NCBI GenBank assembly: GCA_916700875.1
Contig: CAKAKS010000031.1
Coordinates: forward strand, 12,721,124-12,785,123
Direction of reading: 5' to 3'
Length of the DNA stretch: 64,000 nt
DNA from: Sebastes aleutianus
Lineage: Eukaryota; Chordata; Actinopteri; Perciformes; Sebastidae
The notes beneath the pieces are model-generated. The model saw only the letters and a list, made by a program, of their open reading frames with translations. It was not told the origin of the DNA and did no database searches. Position numbers and translations under genes: made by a program. Of the stretch, positions 22,801-35,219 are shown one piece after another. The stretch's first letter is position 1; every line of letters starts with the position of its first letter.

Positions 22801-24939
22801 AATGTAAATAGTACTTGAGTAAGATAAGCAGAGGGTGGATTTACAGTTTGTCATAGACATACTGCAGTGAAAGACTAATACACAAAATGCACCAGTGAAA
22901 AGCAGAAAGATAAACATGTAGAATGGTTGCTAATCGTATATGGAAGGACAGCCTTTCCGTTTTGGGGCAAGAAGTCTGAGATAAGTCCCTCACACAGAGT
23001 GTCCTCATGGGTGATCATCATGACCTGAAGTGTGCAGGTGTGTGTGTGTGGGTGTATGTGTGTGCTCTCTTGTTAAGCCTTAGGGGCAGCAGACAGAATG
23101 ACAGAAAAGAAGATAAGCTGCAGTGACCTCCGTCCTCTCCTCTTCCTCTCTGCCTGTTTAACCTTCCTGTCTGACCCACGGGACGCGCGCTTGCTATGCT
23201 GTGCACTCGACAGCGAAAGTGTAAAAAGCTAACGCGTTTAAGCTGCGGATGCTGCAGGTGGAACGCAGACTTACGAAAGAGTGTGTGTGTTGTGAGGTGC
23301 CAGATGTCGTCTCATCAGCGGGTGCATTCAGAGACGCATTTTCACATATTCTGTTTGACTTTGCTGTGCGTGTGTGCCTCTTCCCTGTTTACAAAAAAAG
23401 CCCCTGCATATGAAAAATCTGTCCAGGATATCAATCTATTCTGGCATGTAAACTTCAGATCCTGTTTATTGTGAGGTTTTGTTGATCAGGGAAAGCTCTG
23501 CTAACTCACATTATGTGCTATATTTCGCAGCATTCTTTCTTCTTTTTTTTCCAGCTCTGATAGGCCAAATAGATATGATGTACAAAACAGGGCCCTGAGG
23601 CGTTCCCACTAGGCCACCTAGTCTCGCTCTTTATCTGACACATTTGTCATAACCTTGGCAATGGTGGCATGTTGTCTGAGCCAGTATTTGCATGGAGCAA
23701 AACAATGGTATTCAGGGACACTTTTCAATATAGTAAAAAAAGTAAAGCCTCAACATGTTTTACATAGAATACACACAGCGTGTCTTTCATACCGTCACTG
23801 CTATTGGTTACATGACGTGAGATCAAAATCACATGAGCATGAATTCAAAATTTAATCAAGGATCGTAGCGTGAACACACTGCTGCAGCTAATACGTGCGA
23901 GACGAAAGGCGGGGGATGGTGGAGTTGTATAATGCTGTTACCTCTTTGTGAAGTATCAGGTGGGATGCACTGGATAATTTATGCCAACAAGCCAGCCAAT
24001 CTTCCCCTTCATCCGCTGTCGTCATTGCCGTGAGGAGGAAGCAGAGAGGGAGTTTCGTGAGTTGCCTGAAGCAACATTTTTTGAATTCTGAGAGAGTTTC
24101 TGTCTGCTTAAATGCTACAACTGCAGGATCTGGACTATGGTTTTTCTCACTTTCTTCTCTCTCTTCCTCTCCCTAACTTGCCATTTTTCTTTCCCTCCTC
24201 TTGCTCCCCGCATCCAATTTTGTGGTATGTTATTTAATGTAACTTCATGTTGATGTAGAATTTGTGGAATTTACGACAGAATACTTTTTAGTCTCTGGAG
24301 GTGAAAAAAGATAAGACAGAAAAAAGGCACAGTTCGACCACACACACACCTTTACTCCCACACATCATTCAGATACACACAGTTAGTGTGATTGACATAT
24401 CAGCGTCGCTCCTGGTAAATGATGCACAAGCTCTGGTGCTCGCTGCATGGGTGTGTTTACGTTTGTTGGATGTTGCTGGCTGTCTTGTTAGAAGAAAGAA
24501 TGGAAACTTTGACTTCAGTCCCCCACTGAGTTTCTGTCTACCTGTTTTTCTTAACTACATCCCATGCTGGGCACCACTTTGTGATCTCCCTCTGAATTTG
24601 TGTGTGTGTGTGTGCACTCTGCATGCGTTCACACAGCTTTGCACAAGTTATTTCTTTCAACTCATGCCTCAATTTCCATGTCAGACGCTGTATTGTTTTG
24701 AACAAATGTCTTAAATTTGGCTGTGCGAATATTTATTGGGATCTTTTTCTGTTTGTTGTGTCTGTTTTCCCATGTGTGTGCATGTACTTGTGTGTGTGTG
24801 TACGTGTGTGTGTGTGTTGTCTAACTCACCATCAGACGCTGTGGCAGAAAGAGGCAGCACTATCGTCAAGCAAAGGCAAGGTACGACAAATCAGGCACAT
24901 GGGGTTCGCAGCAGGGGAAAAGTAATGGAGTTCACTGCC

Positions 24940-24942
<3 letters not shown>
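22516..24942. other. Non-coding stretch with AT microsatellite
   Basis: (AT)14 at 22774-22801 and TG-rich patches near 23037-23064, 24600-24613 and 24775-24817. Frames at 23196-23474 and 24301-24714 contain no recognisable domain and have no convincing splice or start context. No exon called. Confidence 0.5.

Positions 24943-24981
<39 letters not shown>
24943..24981. repeat. (CA)19 microsatellite
   Basis: Uninterrupted CA run of about 39 bp. Confidence 0.97.
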
Positions 24982-24983
<2 letters not shown>

Positions 24984-25062
24984 TAGCCACAGAATAACCA
25001 GGTCCGAAATAACCAGTCCGAAAAATGTCCCATTGGACCAACAGCTGTGCAGTGCAACACAC

Positions 25063-25354
25063 AGAAGCACATGGCTAATTATTATGCAGAATGACGTCAT
25101 CAGACCTTCCCCATGTTTTCTTTCCTACTGATGAAGACATGACCCACCACTCTGCCTCGTATAACTTGTTGCCTTTGTTGGTTGGGTTGGTTAGGTTTAG
25201 GCATGAGGAGCGTGATTGGTTAGGGTTAGGGTAGGAATATTGGGGTGAGCCAACCAGAGGCCGAGTAGGGCAGGTCATGCCTTCACCATTGTAGGAGAAA
25301 AATATTGCGACCGAGAAGGTCAAATGATGTCATTCTGCAAAATAATTCAGCCCA
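25063..25354. mobile_element. TIR element of about 290 bp, copy 1
   Basis: The left end is gaagcacatggctaattatt followed by atgcagaatg; the right end carries cattctgcaaaataatt, inverted. The interior shares with 57511-57804 the blocks ccactctgcctc, ggttaggtttaggcatgagg and caggtcatgccttc. It is a MITE: two inverted ends, no coding sequence. The right terminus has diverged (ttcagcccat instead of tttgccatgt). The interior carries ggttagggttaggg, a telomere-like phrase belonging to the family. Confidence 0.8.
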
Positions 25355-25409
25355 TTCTCAATCCCAGAGCATCAAATATTGAGGCTTTGTCACGGTCATC
25401 AGCGTTCAA

Positions 25410-25830
25410 TACCGCCGCACAAGGCACCCCTTTGCGCTGGTATGAAATGCCCCGGGCGTTCCATTAACTACAATGTAAACCTTTTCGTTGCAACAGTAAA
25501 CACTCAGAGAAAGAGTGCCAGGAGTATGGTGATGTAGTTTAAAGAGCGAAAAGACACATACCAGGCAGGCGGGAGGGGAGTCGGATGGGTCCAACAAACA
25601 CAAGGCTTTCATCCAGGAGACCGTTGTTGGTGTCCCGTGCATCACATTACAATCACCTGTTCATTTGTGCCATGTAGTTATTTCCTAAACCTAACTATAG
25701 AGGTTTTGTTGCCTAAACCTGAAGTGACACCAAGGGTAACTTTAGTGGTTTGATGCCGAAAATAAAGTGACGCCAAGGGGCATGACAAAGCGGAAGAATG
25801 TGACGAGTTGGGATGACAACTTTTTGAATG
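25410..25830. mobile_element. Fragment of the 'cctaaacctaac' dispersed repeat
   Basis: Contains aggagaccgttgttggtgtc (about 25615), two 'cctaaacct' phrases (25685 and 25716) and, near the right end, gaggggcatgac-type and gacgagttggga phrases (about 25777-25812). The same order appears at 55030-55495 and 59836-60111. The sequence at 25445-25480 (ccattaactacaatgtaaac) corresponds to 55038-55060. No coding sequence. Confidence 0.55.
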
Positions 25831-26559
25831 ATTAGGCATGTGGCTCTGTCCATTGCATGGAGAGTTTGTATTTTCGAATCAATGGGCCTTTATTTCTGGG
25901 ATGACAGGCTGTCAGACAAATTCAGCTTTCGGTTCAACGGGACATTTTTTGGACTATCTGTGTTTCGAAATTTATGGGCTGTCGGAACCATTGCATGGTG
26001 AAGCAGCTCTATTGTTGATGAATCAAACAAAGCAAACAATACGCTGATAATGCAATATTCAGGAAAATTAGGAAATGCCATCCCCAGTCTCCAGTGCCAA
26101 AGTTGGCCTATACTGCGTTATTTAACACCGACATCCACTCCAACAAGTTTTGTATGTCTTCAGTGTGGTACATAAATATAGCGTTAAAATACATTGTCTG
26201 TGAGCATAATTTAGGCATTGATTATGATTCTTACCAAAACAAACAAATTAGTACTATATAAAAGTGATTTCCAAATTCAAATTAATGTCTGATAGAGATC
26301 AGTTGTAAGATGGAACCATATTGATATACTCAGAAGCATGTGAAATAGAATTTATCAATGCTCCAACATCAAGGTGTTTCTCTTGACAACACTTAACATA
26401 AGATAAGATAAACCTTTATTGATCTCCAGTGGGGAAAATCATAACAGCTTAGGTGTCTACTGCATTTAACATAACACATTATTAAGTAAACCATGAACCA
26501 GTTGGCAAACTGCTTAAGAAACACATTTTCACTTAAAGAGACAGATTTATGCTCTTACA
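25831..26559. other. Non-coding stretch with LINE-like tail
   Basis: At 25930-25960 'caacgggacattttttggac' is the near reverse complement of 25014-25038, so the 25.0-26.0 kb interval may be one larger composite element. At about 26401-26445 'agataaacctttattgatct' followed by ggggaaaat is the signature closing phrase of several teleost retroelements. No gene. Confidence 0.45.
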
Positions 26560-27490
26560 TTAAGTACTTTGTCTGGGATGGTGACTTGTTCAATATGTAA
26601 ACCAATTCACTTTTAATCTTTTTATATTCCATCTCGCAAGCCTTAAATATAATGAATGACTAGGGCAAATTTGCATTCTTGACTTATATGGGCACGTTTT
26701 AAAGACCAATCTAATTAAAACCTCACAACGGCAATTTTCTGGATTTACATAATCCTCTGTTGGAGTCCGGTGTATGTATGAGTCATCAGTTTCAATATAA
26801 ATAATCAACGTCTCATCCCCATTTTCATGCAGTACGACACTGTTGGCGATGAATCATGCATCTCTAAAAACATTCTCTTTGTGTGCATTCATATTTATAT
26901 CACTTACCTCAAGGGGCGAGGAGTCACCAAGTCCAAAATTCAACGTCAGCTATATTTATACAGCATTTTGGCTCGTCAGAAAGAGCTTTACAAAAATTAA
27001 GGGGCACCAAAAATGTATACACAACAAACAGTGCCAGGAGCTTGTATGCGTATGTGACTGTGCATGCATTTAAGTTCTCTAGACTTAATCTCCTTTCTGC
27101 CACTTCAGCAGGCAGTAGTGTACACTTGGCTTCGATTTAATCATGCATTGCATTAAATGGTTGACTTGATGTTTACACACTGAATTGTGTTCCTTTTAAG
27201 TCCACTTAATCACTATTACACACTGTTTTGCAAGTTCTTGTTTAGCTGAGCGGGCAATGATTTTTACAAGTATTCCCATCATTGCAGCTGACTGCTAATA
27301 TTTTATTGTGTGATGTGTCATGTTAATGTGGATGCAGCCATGGGGAAATTTGAATGAGAATAATGAGGCCACTTTAATAATTTCAAAAGAAGGTGCAGTT
27401 CACATTAGCTGACATATTAAATTATGTAGTTTAGCTCGGGGAATAATTCTTAAGTCTTAATTCTAAATATTGGTTAATAAAATATAATTG
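26560..27490. other. Unique AT-rich sequence, possible conserved elements
   Basis: Two unique-looking blocks, 26570-26820 and 27130-27480, with many TAAT cores (ctaattaaaa, ctaatatttta, cataattcc-type sites) and almost no simple repeat. The composition resembles developmental enhancers of large gene deserts. Overlapping short frames show no domain. Confidence 0.25.
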
Positions 27491-28035
27491 CAAGCCGGTG
27501 TTTCATAATTCCATTACAGTTGCACCTAAAATCCCACTGAAGAACACCCTTTGGGCATCACTGACAACTGACATAGAATATGCTAAAACATTTTGGTTTA
27601 GGTGTGTATGTGTGTGTGTGTGTACTTACCTTCCTATCCAGCAGTGGACTTTGGCGTGGTTTCACATTCACCAACAAGGGACTCCTTACCCAACAGCAAA
27701 CATTTTGGAGGTCCCCTGTTGGTCATACTTTAAATCATGATAAAATCATGACTAAACACTCTGGTGAATATTTTTTTTTATTTTAGCCAAAAAGGGGACT
27801 TGCAGGTGCATGGTTTTGGCTCTGCTTGAGTCGACTCGACTCACTTTTGGTACCAGTCCTTTTCTGTATGCCGTGTTTTCACTGCAGGTGGTTCCCCCCT
27901 CAGTGTAGGCGGGATTCTCAGCTGATTGTCTTAGCGGCGGTGCGTGGAACTGCCGTGACATCATCTTCAAGGGGACACTAGCTGAAAAATTTCAAAGGCA
28001 ACCAAACAGAGGATCTGCACTTCGTCAATTGCATG

Positions 28036-28944
28036 GCATAGGGCCTTTCCCATTTCCGATTATATATGGCTCAATTCCTCTCCTCGCGTCTTAGTCCCGC
28101 CCACGGGAGATGCGAGCGGAGGAGGCGAGGAAAAGACACGAGGAGAGAGGACGAGAGGAAATATGTTTTTAGAGACAAGAGACGTCCTTTCTTTTGAAGC
28201 GACACGTGAAGCGACGTCCGTTTCTGATGACAGCAGCAGCTGATCACAGCTGGATCAGCTGTCAGTCGGCTTTAACAGCTGTTTATGTCTGAACTGTACT
28301 AATATTAATAAAATAACAGTTATCAGTGGTAGAGCAGCAGTGTTTTCTCTCTGTAGCCTGTTACCTATTTAACAAACACCTGCACATAACAGCTGCAGTC
28401 TGTATTTATACTGTGGACGTAGTCCTGCTTAGAGGCTCAGGAACCATCTCTACTGGCACAATGCCTTTATATTATTTATTCAATATTAGCGTCTGTATTT
28501 AATGATATTCTGACAGTAGAAGTTATGTATTAGGCTGAATGTTTCAGGGAAAATTTAAATGATGTAACTCATATCAAACCCGACGCTCAGGAATTATCAG
28601 CCTCACATGTGACTGAATGGAAATGACAATAAATTATGTAAAAGCTGTAAAAGACAGACCCACCTTCTCTCTCTGACTTTAACTGTATCCTTAATAAAAG
28701 TTAATGGGGGAAATAACAGATAATGAAAAGAAAACTTTCTTCCTTCACCCGCGGTGTGTGGAGCAGAGATACCGCAGGTCCTTCTCCGGCAAGCCTCCTC
28801 GATCCTCGATCCTCGAGATGCATTTTAGAAATTAGGATGTCCTTCAAGATTGAGCGCTGAGACCGATTTCCGGGTCACAGCCGGAGGATCGAGGAGCGAG
28901 GAGACGAGGAGGCAAAATATCGGGAAATGAGATGCAGCTATAGT
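28036..28944. mobile_element. TIR element (about 0.9 kb) inside the outer element
   Basis: The left end (tttcccatttccgat, then ctctcctcgcgtc) and the reverse complement of the right end (ctcatttcccgat, then cctcctcgtctcctcgctc) form imperfect inverted repeats of about 50 bp. The CT/GA-rich ends (gaggcgagg, gaggagcgaggag) contrast with an AT-rich interior. No coding sequence. The host sequence resumes on both sides. Confidence 0.55.
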
Positions 28945-29106
28945 GTACGTTATGTGTTGATGTAGTGGCGTAGTTTTGTGAGCTGCCATCTTGAAAAAAA
29001 GAGTTAATTCAAAATTGCAGGCGCTGCTGACGGTAGCTTGGTTATTTAAAAACAGCGGGTTTGTGTGTTCACACTTTTGACGATCCTCTCTGACCAATCA
29101 GTGGTC

Positions 29107-29110
29107 TGCA
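29107..29110. repeat. Left TGCA target-site duplication of the solo LTR
   Basis: tgca precedes the LTR and recurs at 29661-29664. Removing LTR and one copy restores the phrase ggtctgcagtgtt, which fits the outer repeat as I remember it. Confidence 0.55.
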
Positions 29111-29660
29111 TGTTACGATTCTGTTAGTTTTGGTTTTGTTGGTTGTTGTTTTTGTGTTTTCTCTCCCCCTCGTGTTATCTCTTTTTCTCTTGGCAGGGCA
29201 TGTGTGTGGCAGGGGGTGTGGCTGGCTCCTCCGAAGGGCAGCAACGAGGCACACCAGGTTTCAATCAGATGAACAACCCCTCCATAAAAGCCTGGTCTTC
29301 ACTCCAATACTCTGCCAGATAATTCCGTCTCATTCGGTAGTGCATCGCGTATACCTTCTCTAGTGTTTTTGCATCTCGCTATTTTTCTAGTGTTTCTAGT
29401 GACATCCTTACTTACCTGTGTTTTTCCTGTGCTCAGGTTTCCTGCTTGCCTTGTTGTTGCTCCAGCTTCCGTGTGTCCTGTGGCTCAGATATTCCATGTG
29501 CTCAGGCCTCGTGTTCATTCTCTCCTCGCCACGAGCCGGCCAGCTCCCTGACCCCCACTGCCTGCGTTTTTTCCCTCTCGGTTGGAAAATAAACTCTGTT
29601 TTAATTTTTTACTTACCTGAGTCCGTCTCTGCTTCTGGGGTCCAAACAAAACTAAAACCG
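29111..29660 (+). mobile_element. Solo LTR, probably of a Gypsy-type retrotransposon
   Basis: It begins tgttacgatt, consistent with the TG start of LTRs. Inside are a TATA-like ccataaaagcc (about 29282), the region where transcription would start, and the polyadenylation signal aataaa (about 29588) followed by a T-rich stretch and gagtccgtctctgcttctgg. A 4-bp duplication flanks it. Only one LTR is present and no gag, pol or env lies on either side, so it is a solo LTR left by recombination between the two LTRs of a provirus. The 3' end reads ccg instead of the expected ca, so the last bases may be altered or the boundary may be off by a few bases. Confidence 0.6.
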
Positions 29661-29840
29661 TGCAGTGTTAAACTCCACCGTTTAGTATCGGCTCAGCTTG
29701 CTTGGAGGTGGTACCAAGAATGGAGTGGTTCTGTTGGTACCATCTACAACTTTTGCTAATGCAAACGCAAAAATAATCGTTTTATTGTGTAGCAAACTGA
29801 GCTAAACTGAACTGGACTGCTTGGTGGAAACATGCAATAA

Positions 29841-30851
29841 CTGTTTAAGTCCATGATCAGCACTGCTCCCACTGGCTGGAGCAAGGGATTTTAACAACTC
29901 ACTCACACGTCGATTTTAACACTCCTCCATAGTATGAATGGCTTTCAGCCCGAGGAAGATCTTTCCAATTGACTGTAGAGGGGCTAATAAACAGGCTACT
30001 TAGTGAAGAAACCAGTCTCTTGAAACATAATTTGTCATTATGTTTTTGTAACAAAATATAAAGGCTCAGCTTTAGTGGATATCATCAGTTTCAAGTCGGA
30101 CACTGTATTAAAGCAAAGGGCTACCCAGAAGGCAGGAGAGTAATACGTATTTTAGAATCTAAAAGAGGGAAGGAAATAGAATAAAAAACAGGATAAATAG
30201 AAATAAAACGGGCAGCAGCAAGATCCTATCTTTTCAGTTTTAATTAACGACTAAAAACTGATTTGACATCAGACTTTGACTAGACCTTTAAAATTGTTCT
30301 GTCCTTAAATATTCGCCTGACCAGTTTGCACTAACACTGGATTTCAATCAATTTTTCAATATGTGTGTGTGTAACTTGTCTGTGGCTCCTCTTTACTGTA
30401 GAAATACATGTGTGTTTTTCATGGCTGCCTGTCAGCCAACAGAGTTTCTAGTAAGGTGGATATACACACACTTATAGACACACACAATCCTATATCTGTC
30501 ATTCTGTCTCTACCCGCATCTGCTGTCAACTGATAAACTACAGTCGGAGCAGCAGACATATGCAGGTTTATTTGCCGCCCCAAGCTACATAAAGGACACA
30601 CACAGACATGTACCACACACACGCACCATGGATGTAGACCCAATATGCAGAACAAAGAACACAGAGTCTTACCTGGCAGGAGGTTTCGTGGATTTTTCAT
30701 TACGAGTGAAAATGGCATGTGTAAACAAAAAAAAGGAAGAAAAAAACTAATTTTCTCATATTTGCCAATGGATGAGTGACAGCGCCTCCCCCCCCAAAAA
30801 AAGAAAAACAAAAATGATATATAATATTGACATTACAATATTTTTGCTGGT
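29841..30851. other. Non-coding stretch, nothing recognised
   Basis: Some CA/TG-rich patches (about 30360-30372 and 30590-30630) and an A/C run at 30787-30813. A 130-codon minus-strand frame is assembled from these and lacks domains. Confidence 0.5.
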
Positions 30852-31545
30852 AGCGTGGCTCTAGTGATGGTAATGTTGACGGATTGGTCGGTCTACCACT
30901 TTGGTCCAGACTGAAATATCTCAACAAATATTTGGCAGATTGCATTGAAATTCTGTACAGGCATGCTAAGGATGAATGCTAATAACCTTGTCGATCCTCT
31001 GACTTTTTGATCAGGTCAGCGCTTTCACTTAACCAGTGGAATATCTCAAGATCTAATTAATGGATTAGCACAACATTTTGTACAGGGAATCACGGTCTCC
31101 AAATGATGAATCCTAATGATGTTGTCGATTACCCTGCTTTTCTTCTAGTGCCACCATGAGCTTTACATTTGGGGTGTTGAACTTCTTCACATCTACTTGA
31201 TTGATTGCCATGAAAATTGGACATTCATGTTCCCCTCAGGATGAACTCTAATAACTTTTGTTATCCCTTAAGTTTTCCTCTACCACCATCATCAGGTAAT
31301 TTGACTAATACTTTAATGACCAATACCCGCAAAACTAATGACATACTGTACATTTTAACAGTACTCTGTGTTAGTGCTCATTAGCAAAAGTTTGCACTAA
31401 GATGATGAACATGGTAAACATTGTACCTGCTACATATCAGCATTTTAGCATCGCAATTGTGAGCGATTTAGCATGCTGACATTAGCATTCAGCTCAAAGT
31501 GCAGCCTCACGGAGCCGCTTGCATGGCTAGGCTGTCAGTCTTGTT
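30852..31545 (+). mobile_element. Dispersed percomorph repeat, copy 1
   Basis: Contains accactttggtcca, several aatatctca phrases, repeated 'tgtacag' and 'attcatgttcccctcaggat' modules, and an end rich in 'agcatgctgacattagcatt'. The same order appears at 62815-63265, and an inverted piece at 50225-50390. I recognise it as one of the commonest interspersed repeats in percomorph genomes. It encodes nothing visible, and its class is not determined from this copy. It holds internal tandem modules (gattgcatgaaatttgtacagacattcat-type units) of about 100 bp. Confidence 0.75.
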
Positions 31546-33738
31546 GATGAGTAGCCAAAGTCATTTGTAGTTTAAACATTGCACACTTAAATGTTGTGGC
31601 CTTAACAGCAAAAAAAGAAAAGCTGTGCTTTGAAAAAGTCAACTATCATTGAGTTTCTTCCTCTTCTTGGCGATGCAGCCGTGTGATTCTGATTATGCAG
31701 TTTCTCTATACTTCAGGTCAGTAATGTTTATTTTTGTAACCTGTATTCAACCGAAGATATATACACAAAAACCTTTATGTTTGCAACTTCATCGTAGAAC
31801 TATACTGTTACAACAGCTCATAGCAAATTGAAATGTAGTTGTGGCCTAAATATAATCTGTATTTTCAGGCATATACCGTAGGGGAAAATAGAAAAAAATC
31901 GTAAAGTATAGTGGTGCAAAGAAAAATAAGAGAGGGCATGCAGGCTACAATTTACCTTAACGTTAGAATTGCTGAGCGGCTTTGCTATACGTGCAGCAAA
32001 TTGGTGACACATCGCTCGAATGTTACATAAAAAGAACACAAATTGTTGGGTTACAGGAGCTGGTAGGTGGAGCTGGAAGAGTCATTAGCTGCAGTTGGAT
32101 CCAACAGAGCCTGGCAGGGTGATCTTTGGTATTTGAAAGCAGAGGTGGGATGTCTCGCACAGGTTGTTTTGTGTCATGTTGATTAGATTGTTTCTATTTT
32201 TATCTAACACCATTTAGTACACTGAATAGACATGCATTTATAGACAACAGATAACATATTTACCAACTGTACCGATACAATTGAAATACATAGATTATTA
32301 TTATTTCGATTTTTGCTCCAAATAGCTAACTTTGGCCAACTTTCCCATGCAAACACACACAAATAGAGATTACTGGGACATGAACAGCAAATGATGATTC
32401 AGACAAATGTCAGCAATGTGTTGTTTTCCTCTCTTCTCTACCCTGAATCTGTCTGATTTACCCTCTTCTTAGTCCAGTTTGACATCCATCCTCTCGTCCT
32501 TCCCTTCGCATCGAAATCTTACTCCTTTCCTTACTCCTTTTCTCCTCCCCCCCGATTCCCCTCATCCATCCCCATCTTCCCATCCTTAATTTGCTTTTGT
32601 TTGGCCTCCTGATCATCCCTCACCCCTCCCTCCCACCCTCCATCTCTATCTCTTAGTTAATCATTTTGATTGGTTCGATCAATAGCAGGAAGTGGGGTTG
32701 CACAACAAAACAGTGGGTTGCATTCCGTAAGCTCACTGCCTCAGCACAAGTGCAACAAACTCAAAATTAAAGAGGCAGTTCGGAATAATATTCCATTACA
32801 GTACAATTGACTTCTAATATAACCATGTTGAAATCAATGTTTTTACAGAAACATTAATCTTGATATGACAGACAGGTAAATTTAAATTGTAACTTGTTTT
32901 TAAATAAGTGTAGAGTAGCTCATCCAGAAGATCAAAGCTACTTTATGAAAAAAAATAAACCAAAGATTGGATTGAATGCCTGCTCTTTAGTGACTTGTCT
33001 CCCTCCACTAAAGTAGACTACATAATTGCATATCCATTCACATCGACACCTTGTGATTTTAGATGTATTGGAAATGTGCTAATCTGATGGATATAAACCC
33101 ATTTACAAATGACATACAGTCCTACCTGTGAACCCATATGAAGGAGAAGAAAAGAAAACTCATTAGTCGAGTGGGAACCCTGCAAGCTCATCGAATGTGC
33201 TCTTGCAATGTCAGCTACATGTTATTCTAATCAAGGCTATTGGCTGTCTGATTTTATGTGAAATAAGCTACACATAATTAACAAGCCCTCTGGCGGTGTG
33301 AGTCACGTGATTACCTCACGGAGTCTCCTGGGAATGTGACGTCTTATTACTAACCGTGTCTTGTTATTTGGGCCTGCATTGCGTAAATACCCTCAGGAAG
33401 GGTGAGTGTAGTTACCGAGGAACATGGTCCATATTTTATCACCCACATCCCCCCGGGAGTATGAATCAAACAAAATTACCTGCTGGAGAACCACATGTCT
33501 GAATGTCTGGAGAAATGAATGCCATCTGAATGCAGCTCTTTTCAGAGTAGGTTGCGTTAGTTACCTGTCGATATTTGTGGAGTTCGAAGTTGATCACAAG
33601 GTGATTTGACAATCTTCACCACGTAGAATCGAGACTGTGATAGGTTAATGCCAAATCAAAGCTTTTGTTTCATATTAAAAGCTTTGCATTATGCAGATCA
33701 CATTGAGACTTCTATTTTCAACTCTATCTCCCCCAAAA
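31546..33738. other. Non-coding stretch with pyrimidine-rich patch
   Basis: CT-rich sequence at about 32430-32660. The part at 33170-33420 is unique-looking and could hold a conserved element, but nothing in the sequence proves it. No exon recognised. Confidence 0.45.
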
Positions 33739-33912
33739 TTACGTTCCAAAACAACTAAACTTCATAACCAAAATATGTTTAGAGGGAAATATATTTTCTC
33801 CTGGACTATGGTCACAGTTTTAAACAGTTTAAAAACGTTATTAACAATCCGCGACAAAATACGTTTCCTTCCAAACGTAATTGAGAATGCAGTTTAGTTG
33901 TACGGGAACGTA
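33739..33912. mobile_element. Fold-back (near-palindromic) derivative of the 19.7-kb family
   Basis: Two arms of about 70 bp, 33739-33807 and 33843-33912, are imperfect inverted copies: the left opens ttacgttcc and the right closes gggaacgta; acaactaaact pairs with agtttagttgt; gaaatatattttctc pairs with gacaaaatacgtttcc. Only about 35 bp lie between them (including ttttaaacagtttaaaaacg). The right arm and the core match the right third of the element at 19742-20263 (about 20160-20263), so this copy is a fold-back built mostly from that terminus. It could form a long hairpin. Confidence 0.75.
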
Positions 33913-35143
33913 CAACTATTGTGAAGCAACCATGAGAAACGCATCATGTCATAATGTCACAGAAGATAGTGGTGCCAACGCACATTGCTGGACGAGCACA
34001 GCCACACTGTTGCGGTTAGATGAGCTGCAACATGGCTAAAAATAGGTCCAATAAGCAAGAGTGGTCAGACGATGGGATGGTACAGGTTGAAAACAAATCC
34101 CCCCAGGTTGGTCCAATTTATTCAGAAGTCAAAATTATGGCAACATCCATCACACTTCCTGGATCAACTTTGACCTACTGTAGTTGCTGTAGAACATCAT
34201 GGGTGTGCTCACCTTTGTTTTTACCTCCAAATAAAGTAGTAGCTTTTAATAAGTGCTGTCTTGTCAGCCCATGCAGGGTGAGCATAGTTGATAACAAATG
34301 ATGACAAATGATAAATATAATTTATTTGTTCAGTCTATTCAATTTTATTCTTAGTGTAATTCATTATTACTCGCAACATTTAATCCAGTCCCTGCTATCT
34401 ACTGTTTGAACTATCCATCCAAGATTTTGCTTGTGCAGCATATCACCGTTTTGATCTCCATAATTCATATGCCATTTGGCCTTGGTGGGATGTTCCAGTG
34501 TTTAGTTGCTCTCAAGTATCAGCTGCTGTTTGATGGAACAGCGCCTTTAGATGTGTTGACATTGTGTGACAGAGGTCGGCAAATAAAAAAGAAGCGCTAT
34601 TCTTCCTCCTGTGTTTACACTCTCATTAAACCCGGATAGAATACCTTTCAAAAGATAAGTGGAAGGTTAAGAGGGGAGAGAGAGAAAGAGGGAAGAAAGA
34701 GAATGCAAATGAGAGGGGAAGAGATTGAGCCACAGGAGGAAGAGAGAGGTTTACATGAGGGGAAAGAGAAGAGAGAGAGTGTGAAGAGGGCAGAGAGGAA
34801 GAAGCACTAACTGAGGGAGAGAGAGCAGGTTGCTGGCTGAGCTCCAATGAGCTCATTGAAGAAGACCCCGCTGTCAACTTGCATCACTGTGACAGACAGC
34901 AGACCTGCCACTTGGGGGCCTGCGAAGATGCACACACACACACAAACACACACATGCACACACCCGAACATACCTACAAACAAAAATAAACATGCAGACA
35001 TGCACACTCGCAAAGTCACACATACACCTGAGTACAGAGTATGAGCACACTATTGCAAATCCAGAGACAGATGCAAACATCTACACATGCACAGGCTGGA
35101 AAACATGAACACATGTACAATCAGCATAGGCAGACAGACATAT
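33913..35143. other. Non-coding stretch, purine-rich and CA-rich parts
   Basis: 34640-34830 is strongly G/A-rich, and 34928-35010 has degenerate CA repeats. Short frames here are low complexity. No gene. Confidence 0.5.
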
Positions 35144-35219
35144 GTATATATATATATATATATATAAACAGTATAAATAAATACAGTATATACAGTATAT
35201 ATATCTATATATATATATT
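35144..35219. repeat. AT-rich microsatellite cluster
   Basis: (AT)11 at about 35144-35165 and further TA repeats at about 35196-35219, directly against the left end of the repeat that follows. Confidence 0.9.

Larger units (their letters stand above)
27795..29840. mobile_element. Outer element of a three-layer nest
   Basis: The left portion has gagtcgactcgactcac and ttggtaccag. The right portion has ggaggtggtacca and gagctaaactgaactgg with tggtggaaacatgc, the mirror orientation of the left-end motifs (gcatggtttt, tggctctgct, gtgttttcact). I remember these as the two ends of one percomorph repeat. Two later elements (28036-28944 and 29111-29660) interrupt it. The left, middle and right outer pieces are 27795-28035, 28945-29110 and 29661-29840. 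No transposase is visible. Confidence 0.5.

Noticed and set aside
25215..25240. Interstitial telomere repeat (ggttagggttaggg)
   Set aside because: Only two units, and it lies within a MITE whose other copy has the same place occupied by ggttaggtttagg.
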